The translations under genes and the position numbers were made by a program. The notes beneath the pieces are model-generated. The model had not been told where the DNA came from. It did not search any database and saw only the letters and a list, made by a program, of their open reading frames with translations. 64,000 nucleotides of DNA from Symbiodinium natans (lineage: Eukaryota; Sar; Dinophyceae; Suessiales; Symbiodiniaceae), in contig CAJNDS010002138.1 in NCBI GenBank assembly GCA_905221605.1, positions 188,001 through 252,000 on the forward strand, written 5' to 3'. Positions 25,305 to 37,100 of this stretch are shown piece by piece (within the stretch, counting starts at the first letter, position 1; each line of letters starts with the position of its first letter).

Positions 25305-25944
25305 GCTGCGGCCAGTCGGCGCGGCGTGGAAGGGGTTTCCACGCGATTTCTCAGGCATCACAGCGCGGCACGCTGTCGAGCCTCTTTTGGTTGTGTTTTG
25401 CTTGCGGGCGAAGAGCCGCGGCAGGGGTTTTCCCTGCCCATTTTGCCTACCCGCACTTTTCTTCCCAGCCCGTTGCGGCTGCTGCGGACCGTGTCCTGGT
25501 CGCGGCAGTGCGCTCGCCGAAGCGCGTGCGAGCTGCACTGCCTGCGGCACAAGCAATGTGCGCGGCTCTCGCTGAGTCCGGTAGCCCGTAGGGTAGTTCT
25601 GGATAGGTGAGTAGCCGTAGCCGTAGCTTAGGGCCGGTAGTTGTACAGTGTACCATTTGTACCATAGCTTTGCACTAGCAGCATAAAGACCTGCCCAGTA
25701 CTCTGGAGCCTCGCCTGCCTGCATAAAGGTGAGCGCTCGCGACTTGGGGTGGTTTAGGGTCGTTGAGGGCTGCTGTCGTCGTGCGTCCGTTTGGTAGTGC
25801 GGGCTGCCGCCCAAGCCGCATGCCAATGCTCATGATGTGCGGGCTCTACCAGAGTCGCACGCGACACCCTCGCCCTACCCCATTTGCCGCGTTGCTGAAG
25901 TGCTTGACGCACTATGAGCTCTTGGTGAGCCGGAAGCCTCGGCT
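25305..25944 (+). other. 3' untranslated region of the retrotransposon
   Basis: No protein-like reading is seen between the PLD-like stop and the purine tract. The region contains one copy of the recurrent GC-rich motif at 25484-25504 and GTAGCCGTAGCCGTAGC at 25609. Frames open on either strand are low-complexity. Confidence 0.6.
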
Positions 25945-25954
25945 GAGGGGCGAA
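25945..25954 (+). other. Candidate polypurine tract
   Basis: GAGGGGCGAA is nine purines of ten and directly abuts the 3' LTR, where the plus-strand primer of LTR elements is expected. It is short and interrupted by one C. Confidence 0.4.
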
Positions 25955-26247
25955 TGTGAGCAGGTCAAAGCATGCATGGAGTGCTTGCTTAGTGCTAGTG
26001 CAGCTTGTTGTTTTCCTTGCATGTGTAGTTTTGCAATTCGTAACAATGCCAATATTTTGGCTCAAGTACCGAGCTTGTGCCTTTGAGCACGGTAGTTTCG
26101 TACAGTAGCTCTTAGGTTGCTGTGCGGTCCGACCGGACGCACTCAGGCGTAGCTGCACAAGTGCTTGAACTCGCGAAGTCGTAAAACAGCGTGACCGGGC
26201 TGTGATTGCATTGGCTTAGTGCAAGTCCAGTGCTGGTCGACTTCACA
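25955..26247 (+). repeat. 3' long terminal repeat (293 bp)
   Basis: Same length as the 5' LTR and identical except A at 26065 in place of T. It is preceded by a short purine-rich stretch and followed by the target duplication ATAG. It holds the version of the spliced-leader-like stretch that matches the dinoflagellate leader exactly over its last 13 bases. Confidence 0.95.
26054..26066 (+). promoter_or_regulatory. Dinoflagellate spliced-leader-like sequence in 3' LTR
   Basis: ATTTTGGCTCAAG is the 3' 13 bases of the 22-nt dinoflagellate spliced leader, which is trans-spliced onto nuclear mRNAs. Further leader blocks, CGTA and GCCA, occur upstream in the right order but are separated by small insertions. 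The orientation is that of element transcription. It could be a relic of a trans-spliced transcript copied into the LTR. By chance, a 13-base match is expected about 0.002 times on both strands of 64 kb. Confidence 0.55.
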
Positions 26248-26251
26248 ATAG
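26248..26251. repeat. Target-site duplication, right copy
   Basis: ATAG directly follows the terminal CA of the 3' LTR and matches the four bases before the 5' LTR. The next bases run into a TATG/TATATG microsatellite, so the empty site was a simple-sequence region. Confidence 0.85.
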
Positions 26252-26267
26252 TTCTCGTTATATCAAT

Positions 26268-26324
26268 ATTTGTATGTATGTATGTATGTATGTATGTATG
26301 TATGTATGTATGTATGTATGTATG

Positions 26325-26363
<39 letters not shown>

Positions 26364-26364
26364 G

Positions 26365-26410
<46 letters not shown>

Positions 26411-26411
26411 G

Positions 26412-26459
<48 letters not shown>

Positions 26460-26530
26460 GTATATGTACGTATGCATGTATGCATGTATGTATGTATATA
26501 CTTATATATAAATATATTTACATATACATG
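26268..26530. repeat. TATG/TATATG microsatellite
   Basis: TATG repeats run from about 26270 to 26330, then the hexamer TATATG to about 26465, then TATG and TATA mixtures. Frames of about 100 residues on both strands (all Tyr/Ile/His/Cys/Val) are translations of this repeat. Confidence 0.9.
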
Positions 26531-28460
26531 TATATAACTTATTTCTTCTTCATTAATCTACTCACTTATGTATTTACAAACACACCTTTGTCAAGCACTT
26601 TGATTTACTTCTTAACCTACAGTTAAGGCTGAATTTGGGAGCCAGAGGCGCAACACATAACCCTAAATGCTCCCCACTTCTGAAGGCCTGAGTTTTGTTC
26701 TTTTTTGGCAGTGGGGGGGGGGGGGCTTTAGGAGGGCGGGGGTGCAGCAGCCGGAAGTGTGCGAGTTTTAGAGTTTAGGGTTTAGGGTTTTAGGGTTTTT
26801 AGGGTTTTTAGGGTTTAGGGCTTAGGGTTTAGGGTTCATCTGGAGGCACCAGCCCTAAACCTCTCACCCTTCCGCTGCCAGAGGTCTTGTGCCAAAAGCA
26901 CCCTGAAACTGAAGCCCGTCCTGGCCTCTCGGGCGCCGTACTATCGGACCCTTGAAGGATCCCTAATTTAGAGCCCAGTCCCTGAACCCCAAACACCAAC
27001 ACCCCTAATTCCTAAACTCTTTGCGTTCAGGGGAAATCCTGAAACTTGAAAGCCCCAGACACCTCAGATTTCGAAAGAAAGCTCCAAACCCGGAGCCCCA
27101 AACCCCAGACCTCAAAACCCCTCAACACCCTAGACCCAAAGACCCAAAGACCCTAAGACCCTAAGACCCTGAGACCCAAAGACCCAAAGACCCAAAGACC
27201 CTAAGACCCTAAGACCCTAAGACCCTAAGACCCTAAGACCCTAAGACCCTAAGACCACTAAGGCCCTAAGGCCCTAAGGCCCTAAGGCCCTAAGGCCCTA
27301 AGACCCTAAGACCCTAAGACCCTAAGACCCCAAGACCCTAAGACCCTAAGACCCTAAGACGCTAAAACCCTAAGACCCTAAGACCCTAAGACCCTAAACC
27401 CTTCCGCGCCCGCAAGGACTGCGCGTCGGCGGCCAGCGCGATTGCCAACGCCCTGGTCTCAGACTGGAAGTTCGCTGGGCTCCGGCTACGTGGCTTTGAG
27501 AAATTGAGTCTAGGGTTTGGGGTTTAGGGTTGGGGGATTTAGGGGTTTCAGGGCTAAGGAGGGGACTTGGAAATTAAGCGCTTTAATTTAGTGTAGGGAT
27601 GGCCCTCCCTTGCCCCCCGCCCCCCGCCCAGAAAACCAATGAACACCTTGAAAGTGGGAAAGATCATTGGGTTTCTGGTGTGCAGCCTTGGGGGAGGGGG
27701 GGGGGGGGGCCGGCTTTGTGACAGCTCGGGTAAGTTGTAAGGCTTGTGGGTATTTGGGGCATGCCTGGGTGCTTTGAGCTGTGTGTTGGCTTGCTCCGGT
27801 GTTAATCCTTCGCTACTTCGTTGCTTGCTACTTCTGAGCTCTGAGGGCCCTCCTCTGCACCCCCTCTCCGATCCACAAGGAACCCAATGAGCCGAGCAAC
27901 TATTCTCTTACCCTCTTACCCGTCCGCCGCGCGAAGAACAAGCCATCTCACCATAAGAGTCCTTTGTCCCCCTGTTTTGTGCTCATGCCGGTTTCTTAGG
28001 GTAAAGTGGGTCCAGGGTTCAGGGTTTCGGTACAGGTTTGTTTTCACGTGTGTATGTATGTAGGCAGGTAGGTGGATATGTATGTGTTTTTAACACACTG
28101 CAAGCATGGTGAGGGGGGGTGGAGCGCGGGCAAGTCTTAAACCCAGAAACCGACTGGTAGGACAGCAAAAAGGGTGTCCACTTCCTGATCTAGTTAGGTG
28201 CACAAGGGTTCCTATACCCTAAACCCTAAACCCTGAACCCTGAACCCTGAACCCTGAACCCTCAACCCTAAACCCTTATGAACCCTAACCCACAAACAAA
28301 GAATAAGTGTTTGACGTCCTGCAGGATACTTCAGGCATAGCCAAGGCAAGGTTCCCTCTCGTCCGACGCACCGATGTAAACCTTTATCATTCCACTTGGA
28401 ACACGTTTAAACCCTAAACCCTAAACCCTAAACCCCAAGCCCTAAACCCTAAACCTCACT
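26531..28460. repeat. Telomere-like arrays including a CCCTAAGA variant block
   Basis: TTTAGGG/TTTTAGGG units at 26763-26840. A variant block at 27119-27401 is built of ACCCTAAG/CCCTAAGA with an inner CCCTAAGG sub-block. TTTAGGG patch at 27510-27550; G-rich tract near 27690-27710; CCCTGAA/CCCTAAA tracts at 28217-28280 and 28408-28455. No gene recognised. Confidence 0.8.
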
Positions 28461-30659
28461 TAAATGGAGCCAAGTAAAATGAAGGACCATCTTCCAGGTT
28501 CGGATCTCATCACTAACAAATCCCAGGCGCAGCTTGGCCGCGTGGGTACGGTGCTTCCCATTCCTCAAGAAGTCACAGCTGAGATTCCTGCCTGCCAAAA
28601 CCCGAATCCCCAAGCCCTGAGTACCTTGGGTTCCAGTAACCTAGCAGCAAAAAGCATCACTTCGTTTACGGTTCGGTTTATGGGAACCTTAACGCTTAGG
28701 GGGTCAAAGGTACTGGGCATCATAGCTTAGTAACGAGGACAACAAGTGGTTGTTTCGTTACAGGAGCCCAGCAATCTAAAGACCACGACTTAGCTTCAGC
28801 AAGGAACGACCACCGGGGAACAAAACCGAAAGAACATGTGATTTCGGACATCTTCTCCACCAATCTGTGGCGTGATTTTTCTAGGTTGGCCCCTCACAGC
28901 ATTATGAAAAAATCCCGAATATGATCTTCTCAAGGGAAGTTTGTCAACTATCCCGCGAGGTCCGACCTGGCTTCTTCACGTGCGCACTGCAGGCCGAGCT
29001 GCGTAGCAACGCCCACAGCCCATTTCTGCCTCGTGGCTCGGCAACTAGGATGGCCCTTAAAACCACCCGAAAAATATTCCTGAATAGGATCCTCTTAAGC
29101 CCAATAAGGGAGAATGTAAAATATCCCTTGGGCCTACCCAGGCACGTTTAAGGGCAGGGACCTGCTGGGAGGTTTGGGTAGAAGGCTTTCGTTGTGGGGT
29201 GTGTCCACTGTTTTGCCACCTCACACCCTAAACCCAAAGCCCCAGCACCCAAGACCCTAAGCCAGAACCATACGGCTTAAAGATTTGTGGCTTCAAAAGC
29301 CCCCCTAGAATCCCCCCCCCCCCTCCTAAAAAAAAAACCTGAAGCTGGCCCAAAAGATGAGGCGTGCCCCCCCCCCCCCCCCCCTTGAAGGAGCACTTGG
29401 AGTGGCTGGGATTGATGTCTCGCGCGAGGGTGCCGTTCCTCTCTCTGGAGGGCCCCCTTAAGTGCACGCTTGAGCGGCTCGGTCCCTTGTAAGGCCTTAA
29501 CCCTTAGACTCCCGTAAGCCTGAACTCCAAAGTTCGCTACAGCATGCTGAGCGGCGCTGCGTTGAGAAGCTGAGGTGTTATGGGGGGTTTTAAAAGGGCT
29601 TCGGGAGAGGGGATATCGGGGTTAGTTCGCCAAGTTAAGGTCTCTCTGTTGGGGTCCTTATGTTAAGGGCACTGTGCTATATACCCGAGAAGGGGCCCTA
29701 AGTTAGAGAACTATACGCCAATCTAAGCCTGTGGGTAAAGTTCGCAGCCAAGGCGCCGATTGTCTCCCAAGGTAACAGTGGCCTCAGATCACGATGATTG
29801 GCTTGTAGCCAGCTTCGAAGCCTATAAAGCCCTAAACCCAAAACCCTAAACCCGACTTTCAGACCTAAACCCTAAACCATAAACCCTGCTTGCATCCCAA
29901 AACCCTAAGCCCCAAAACTCTACTTTCCATACCGGTCTGCGTAGGGAATTAAGAAAACGATACCTTGAACACCTACGGAAACCCTTTGACAGAGGGATGG
30001 CCTGAAGTAACTACTCCGAACCTCTCAGGACCTCTCAGCCCAAACCCAAAACCCTGAACCCTAAACCCTAAACCCTGAACCCTAAACCCCAAACCCCAAA
30101 CCTCGGCCCTGAGAAAACCTTGGGACTTGATGCGGCCGCTGCACCAAGCAGTAGGGGTACTCGATCATGCCTGACTGCCTCACATGGATGCGGTTCACTT
30201 GCCTAAGGGTTTGTGGTTTAGGGTTTAGGGTTTAGGGTTGAGGGTTGAGGGTTTAGGGTTTAGGGTTTCGCTCCGAATACAAACTTTCAGACCCTGAACC
30301 CTTAACTCATTGTGGAGGAAGGCAAGTGCTTGCCTTGTGGGTTTCTTCGGTTCACCTCTGCCCTCCCACCGGTGCTGCTTAGCAGATCATCTGGGCCTGT
30401 ACCCTCAACCCTCCGCCCACTGACAAGGAATCTAGCCGGCTCCCCTTCCTCTTTCTGTAGGAATTCTATTCACCACGTAAACCCTAAACCCTAAACCCTA
30501 ACACTACAACCCCAAAGTCCCGAACCCTTCCAGAGCTCATGGGTTTCCATGCCCTCAACTTGTCGCGCTGCCGTTTTCGAGAGTCCAAAGCCTAAACCCT
30601 AAACCCTAAAGCCTAACCCTAAACCTGGGTTTTTCATCTGCTCTTGGAAGGCTCAATTA
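28461..30659. other. Gene-free stretch with scattered short telomere-like patches
   Basis: Mostly unique sequence. Poly-C runs occur at 29309 and 29371. CCCTAAA patches lie at 29830-29890, 30045-30105, 30475-30505 and 30594-30625, and TTTAGGG at 30207-30270. Open frames at 28464-28730 and 28921-29151 show no family resemblance. Confidence 0.6.
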
Positions 30660-30805
30660 CTTAGAGGTTCATGGTACTTGTTTGCCGTTTATATCTGTAC
30701 TTGTAACCCAAATTATAGCCATCTTAGGACACATATTGGGCTTATAAGTGGGTTTTAAGTACAGTTGTAGTTGTAGTTGGTTAAGGAGTACCCTGAACCT
30801 CCAAG
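30660..30805. mobile_element. MITE-like element, family 2, copy 1
   Basis: The 146-bp stretch starts CTTAGAGGTTCATGGTACTT and ends with ACCCTGAACCTCCAAG, and inner arms (ATATCTGTACTTGTAACCC against GGTTTTAAGTACAG) are also inverted. It matches 62901-63047 end to end. Confidence 0.75.
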
Positions 30806-33800
30806 TCCAAGTAGGCTTTAAAGTCTGGGGCCGTTGGGTTGCAAGGAATATTCCGCAGGTGCAGATCAGCGCCATTGAGAGCCTCTAGGAAGCGCAATCC
30901 TAAGCCTACCGCTTTGGGATTGAAATGTCAAGTAAACATACTGACATGTCCTTGAGCAAATATAGTACGCCGCCTATTCTACTTCATTCTAAGGAACAGT
31001 TCTGAGCTAACGGGGTATGGGAGCTGCGAGACATTGCGAGACAAAATCAAACCAAGGTACCCACCCCTGCAACTAAGGCCCCTAAACCCGTCAGAAGAAG
31101 CCCTAACAACCAACACAGCAACCATGATGCGGATGTCCAGCCTTCAACCCTACCAGGGTTGAAACAAAACCCTTAAAGATCTCTTCGGGGCCCAAAAAAA
31201 ACAACTCAAAATAAGAGTCCGTGGAGCCTGAAGGGAAACTAAGCCCAAGCAAAACCTAGGAATAAAACGGGTACAAGAAGCCCCCCTCACTGCTCCCGAA
31301 GGTTCCCTGTTTAGGGCTTAGGGTTTAGGACCAGGTTCCCCTAAGCTTCCCTATTGAACCCCTCCCGTAAAACTAAGGACCGCGTAATATAGGGGCCTGA
31401 ATAAGTGGGATGGTTGGGGGGGGGGGGATATTTATTGTATAATGATAAAGGGACCCTAAGGGAGTACTATTAGTAATGATTCGATTAGGGTTTTGGAGAT
31501 TTATTTTATCTAAAGGGACCCGAAGGGAGTACCAAAAGTACGTATTCCGACCCTGATAATAGATCTTGAGACGTGGCACCTGAGGGCATCTGCGATGTCA
31601 GGGAACTCTTTCCTGGCTGCAGTGACGTCTGCTCCGGGAGTTTTTCTCTAGGATGCATTCACCCCGTAGCCCTGAACCCTAAACCCTAATTCAACCCCCG
31701 CCCCTGAACAGTAGGGACGGACCTGATAGGTCGAAACTCAGCCGTAGCAGTGGTAGCAGTCTTGGGTAGACATCTAGGAACCTCAAAAACAAAACGCAAA
31801 CAACCCGAAACCCTTAGAGGGTGGAGGTTTTTGGGCTTGGGGCTTAGAGGTTAGGTTTAGTTTAGGGATTCCTCAAAAACAAACGCAAAAACAGCCTAAG
31901 CCCTAGAATTGTGAGGGTTTAGGGTTTAGGGTGTTCTTCGCCTGAAGAGGCACGAAGTGGGCCCTCAATATTCTTGGGGGTCTCCGACGCTTAGAGGCTT
32001 CGGGCTTCGGATTTACAAAAGATTAGAGGCTTAGGGTTTGAGGTTTCGAAACACCGGGCTTAGGGCTTTGGGTCTCCGACAATCCAGAGGCTTAGGTTGT
32101 AGGGTTTCGGGACTTGCGCTGGGGTTGACGACGGCAAAGAACCGGAAGCCCCAGAACATGAATTGGGTTTAGGGTTTAGGTTTAGGGTTTAGGGTTTAGG
32201 GTTTAGGGTTTAGGGTTTAGGGTTTAGGGTTTAGGGTTTAGGGTTTAGGGTTTAGGGTTTAGGGTTTAGGGTTTAGGGTTCAGGGTTTAGGGTTTAGGGT
32301 TTAGGGTTTAGGGCTAGGGTTTAGGGCCATAGCTCCACTCCCAGTCGTGGGCCAAGGTCATGTTATCCATTGCAGCGCCAGCGAGCTCGTAGACCAAGTA
32401 CGAGGCCTGAGTCTCGCCGAGGCAACTCGCATTTAAGGTCCCATTTATAACCCCGAGCCCTGAACAATACCGCCCATGGATTGATGAACCCTAAACCCTA
32501 AACCCTAAACCCTAAACCCTAAACCCTAAACGCTAAGCCTAACATCCCTCCCGCTCGGGATCTGCTGCCGTGGAGCCGAGCACAGAAGATCCTGGACACA
32601 AAGAACCCTCATCTTCGGGCTCGCTACTTGTTACGAGTAGGGTTTAAGGTGTAGGGTTTAGGGTTTAGGGTTTAGGGTTTAGGCTTTAGGCTTTAGGGCT
32701 TAGGGCTTAGGGTTTATTTGGGGTGTTTCGGGGTTGGAAGTTTGCGGGTTGCGGGTTGGGGTTCTTCCAGCTTTTTTGAGCTTCGAACGGTTTAGGGGCG
32801 TGGGGTACAGAGGGATGGCTTAGGCACGTTTCGGGGTTCTGGGGCAAAGGCTTAGGGTTTTCGCGCATGGGGTTTGGGGATCCTCAACCCTAAACCCTAA
32901 ACACCCTAAACCCTAAATCTAACTTTGGCCGTAAACCCTAAACCCTACACCACCCCCCCCCCATCTGTCGCACAAGCCTGACCCCTGGCAAGGCATCCCG
33001 AAAATCCCACGAAAGCCCTTACAGCCCTTTACAGCCCAAGCCCTAAACCTAAACCCTATACCCAAAACCCCTGAACCCTAAACCCTATACCCTAAACCTT
33101 AAACCCTAAACCCTAAACCCTAAACCGTAATACCTAACCCTAAACCCTAAACCCTAAACCCTAAACCCTAAACCCTAAACCCTAAACCCTAAACCCTAAA
33201 CCCTAAACCCTAAACCCTAAACCCTGAACCTCCAACTCCCCAGCGAAACGGCAACGGCATGCCCGGGGGGGTCTTGCGCCGCAGTATCGTAGAGAAGGGC
33301 AGGGGCCATCGCCGGCCAGCCCTCCTTGACGATGTCGGCCTAGAGTGTGTTTAGGGTTTAGGGTTTAGGGTTTAGGGTTAGGGTTTAGGGTTTAGGGTTT
33401 AGGGTTTAGGGTTTAGGGTTTAGGGTTTAGGGGTTTAGGGGTTTTAAGGGTTTTAAGGGTTTTAAGGGTTTTAAGGGTTTTAAGGGTTTTAAGGGTTTTA
33501 AGGGTTTTAAGGGTTTTAAGGGTTTTAAGGGTTTTAAGGGTTTTAAGGGTTTTAAGGGTTTTAAGGGTTTTAAGGGTTTTAAGGGTTTTAAGGGTTTTAA
33601 GGGTTTAAGGGTTTAAGGGTTTTAAGGGTTTTAAGGGTTTTAAGGGTTTTAAGGGTTAAGGGTTTTAAGGGTTTAAGGGTTTTAAGGGTTTTAAGGGTTT
33701 TAAGGGTTTTAAGGGTTTTAAGGGTTTTAAGGGCTTTACAGGTTTTAAGGGTTTTAAGGGTTTTAAGGGCTTTAAGGATTTTAAGGTTTTTAAGGGTTTT

Positions 33801-34084
33801 AAGGGGTTTTAAGGGTTTTAAGGGTTTTAAGGGTTTCAAGGGTTTAGGGTTCGGGGTTTAGGGTTTAGGGGCTTCAAGGGTTTCAAGGGCCTCAAGGGTT
33901 TTAAGGGTTTTAAGGGTTGGTAGGGTTGGTAGGGTTTGTAAGATTTGTAGGGTTTGTAGGTTTGGGGGTGTCAGGTCTTTGCTAGGTAGCACAGGGGTAC
34001 GTTGCCAGAAGGCCTTTTGAAGTCGAATCCAAGAGCTTGAGAAATGACCGGTAGCGTGACTCTCCAGCTCAGTAGCGACTCACT
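30806..34084. repeat. Telomere-like arrays, including a long TTTTAAGGG block
   Basis: TTTAGGG tracts: 32166-32325, 32637-32716 and 33347-33432. CCCTAAA tracts: 32486-32532, 32883-32950 and 33022-33235. From 33433 to about 33910 the unit changes to the 9-mer TTTTAAGGG with few variants. The stretch 30806-32150 is mostly unique sequence with small patches and no recognised gene. Frames through the 9-mer block are repeat translations. Confidence 0.85.
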
Positions 34085-34191
34085 TGGGTGGTTGTCAAAA
34101 TTATGGTGAGTTTTTTGTGGATCCCTATTATAATACGGCACCTAACTATTTAGGGTACCCCAAAAGGGATCATGATTTTGACAACCACCCA
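34085..34191. mobile_element. 107-bp MITE-like element with 17-bp perfect inverted repeats
   Basis: It begins TGGGTGGTTGTCAAAAT and ends ATTTTGACAACCACCCA, exact reverse complements. The interior is AT-rich with TTAGGGTACC. It has no coding capacity, and I see no clear target duplication. Confidence 0.8.
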
Positions 34192-37100
34192 CCTGAACCA
34201 GCTTAGACCCCACGAAGAACCAAAGCACGACCTCGCCCGTCCAATAAACCTACAAGAAAGTCCTGCAAGGCTGGCTTAGGGTACTTAAGCTGTTCACCCG
34301 CCCCGGCTTTTTGTGGCCTCCATTCGGATCTACGGTCTATGCATGGCCCTGAACCCTATAAACCCTAAAGCCTGAACCCTCACCCCCTAAACCCTAAACC
34401 CTAAACCCTAAGCCCCACGGAGGTGTGCATTCCAAGATACATCCTCCGCCACTTCTATCCACTTGGCCTTGACCACCTTTGGGGCCTGCAAGGCGCCGGG
34501 TAAACCTGGACTTCACCTTTTCCCCAAAGGGGGTTTAGGGTTTAGGGTTTAGGGTTTAGGGTTTAGGGTTTAGGGTTTAGGGTTTAGGGTTTAGGGTTTA
34601 GGGTTTAGGGTTTAGGGTTTAGGTTTAGGGTTTTAATTCGGGTCATTCGGGCAGATTCTTTGCAAAAAGCCTGCTCCAAACAAACCCTAGGCTCCAATAA
34701 AGCCTGAAACCTAACCCTCAAATACCCCCCCTGAGCCCTACAATCCTGAAACCTCAACCCGAAAATCCTACAGCCTACTCTCCCTAAAACATCTTAAAGC
34801 CATTAAGCGCACATAATAACCCCTCCAGACAATAGCCCTGGCAATAGACCCTGAAACCCCAACGCTAGCGCCTAAAACCCTAAGGCTCAAATAACAACAA
34901 AAACAAAAACACCCTAAACACCATCTAGCCCCCAAAACCCCTACAAAAAAAACCAAGAAACCCTTAAACCAAAATCACTGGAAAAACATAAAGCAACAAA
35001 CCTAAACCCTGAATCCTAAACCCTAAGCCCGATACCATAAACTCTAAACCATACACAGCCCTAAGCCCTCAACTCTAAGCCCTAAACACAAAACACTAAA
35101 CACCAAACTCTAAACACGAAACCCTAAACCCTAAACCCTAAACCCTGAACCCTGAACCCTGAACCCTAAAAACTCGAGCGAGGCTTCGCGCCTCGACCGG
35201 CGGAGGCTCCAGCCTGCGCGGGGCGTTTGTCGCGGGGCGGCTTTGATTTGCCAGGGCTCCGAAAGGTTTAGGGTCTAGGGTCTAGGGTCTAGGGTCTAGG
35301 GTCTTGGGTTTAGGGTTTAGGGTTTAGGGTCTAGGGTTTAGGGTACAAGAAGGGTACGTAGCTGGTTTAGGGTGTAGGGTGTAGGGTGCAGGGTTAGGTG
35401 TAGAAGGCACTTGAATGTTTGGGCTCTATAGGGTTACCGACAGTCAGAGTGGTGCATGCACCTAAACAAGGTTGTAACTGCCGCTTCCTATCTTACAACC
35501 TTACCTATATCCATCCAGGAACCTTCTAAACCATAAAGCCCCAACCCCGAAAACTCTACCCGACCCACTCAAGCCCCCAATGCCCTTTGACAGAAGACGA
35601 AACCCCTAAAGGCCCTAAACCCCCAGATCCCTGCACCCATATGTATGCATACATACAACCCAAGAAAAACAAGACAACCGAAACCTTGACAAGCCCAAGA
35701 CGCTCTAAACCATATTCGTATGCATGTGTATATGGACAACTACCCCCCCCCCACCAAAAAAACATCAAATAAATAAATACAAAAAATAAAATACAATAAT
35801 AAACAAAAAAACATTTAAAAACAGAATGATGAACATCATAATAAATAACAATACCTACCCCCCCCCCCCCCCCCCAAAAAAAAAAAAAAAAAAACTAAAC
35901 CCTAAACCCTAAACCCTAAACCCTAAACCCTAAACCCTAAACCCTGCTGGGGGCTCGGGCATCAGTGCAGGAGCAGGCCCATTACCCGGCCTCAGAAGAT
36001 ATTTATCTTTGGCAAGCTCTGTGGAAAGTTCATAGGGTTTCGGGTTTAGGCGTTTTGGTGGACAGGCGGTTTTGGTTGAATCTGCAAGTTGTGAGGCTTG
36101 GGCGCTTAAGATTTAGGGGCTTGGGCGGTTTAGGTTGAGGGCACAAGGCACAAACTTTCGGGGGCAAGGGACAGACCTTCGTGGGCAAGGCACGCTGCGA
36201 GGGTTTAGGGTTTAGGGTTTAGGGTTTAGGGTTTAGGGTTTAGGGTTTAGGGTTTAGGGCTTAGGGCTTAGGGCTTAGGGTTTAGGGTTTGGGCCTAGTG
36301 GCCTTGGGCTTTCGGGTTTAGGGACTACTGGCCTTGGGCTTTAGAATTGTAGCGGCTACTGGGCCTTGGGCTTTACGGCCTCTTGGGCCTTGGTTTTTCC
36401 CCACCTTCGGTGTGGGGTTGCTAGATTTACAATCAACGCTTCTCCTCGCCCGGAACTCTTCTCCTCGCCCGGAACTCTTCTCCTCGCCCGTCTACTCCTA
36501 GAGACCTGGAGTGCCCAACCCCAGAGACTCCCTGAAATGCCCAACCCCAGACTCCCTGGAGTGGGGGTGCAGGGTTTAGGGTTTAGGGTTTAGGGTTTAG
36601 GGTTTAGGGTTTAGGGTTTAATCCTAATCCCTACGACCGGGTCGCGTGCCAAGGCTTCTGACAATGCAACGGTGTCACACACCCACTCGAGTGGTGCCTT
36701 AGTCATAATCTGGGCTTTTCAGTAGCCCGTGGCTCTGAAACATGATTATGCTACTGAAAACGTTTTGCAAACCTAACTTTAGCCCCAACCCACCATTGAC
36801 AAACCGTTTACTGCTTAAATCTAGGTCTCACGATTGCGATTATCTCAACGCCGCCTCCGCATCACCTGCCAGTCGTGGGGAGGGTGATAAGGATGGGCTA
36901 CGCCTGCGACGCATCATGATCTCAGTTCCAAACAGCATGACGGCTGCCCGGAAAGGCATAGACCCTCAATCAGTGCGTGCATCAACTCAGCGCGAAGGAA
37001 TGCCTTCTCGTGGCCGACGCTGACTTACGAAAGTTGTGGCCAAGGGCTATATATGGGTACCGCCACACTGACCCATGGAACAAGAAGCAGGGAAACCTCT

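Larger units (their letters stand above)
9344..26247 (+). mobile_element. LTR retrotransposon, 16.9 kb, permuted Ty3/gypsy-type pol plus RNA-enzyme cargo
   Basis: The element is bounded by two 293-bp direct repeats that start TGTGA and end TCACA and differ at one base (T at 9454, A at 26065). It is flanked by ATAG at 9340-9343 and again at 26248-26251. The interior carries Gag, protease, RT/RNase H and integrase parts in one orientation and is GC-rich, unlike its flanks, and it contains none of the telomere-like tracts that fill the rest of the window. Gene order is Gag, protease, RT thumb plus RNase H, unknown region, integrase, RT fingers/palm, then Tpt1/KptA-like, RanBP2 finger, TM/SWIM and PLD-like genes. 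This matches neither the Ty3/gypsy order (PR-RT-RH-INT) nor the Ty1/copia order (PR-INT-RT-RH). Near-identical LTRs imply a recent insertion. The length is well above the usual 5-10 kb. Confidence 0.95.

Noticed and set aside
25140-25826. 228-residue antisense frame at the element 3' end
   Set aside because: Shadow of the GC-rich PLD-like gene and UTR; no domain character.
26206-26626. Tyr/Ile/His/Cys-rich frames on both strands
   Set aside because: Translations of the TATG/TATATG microsatellite.
33597-33839. Lys/Leu/Thr repeat protein on the minus strand
   Set aside because: Translation of the TTTTAAGGG array.
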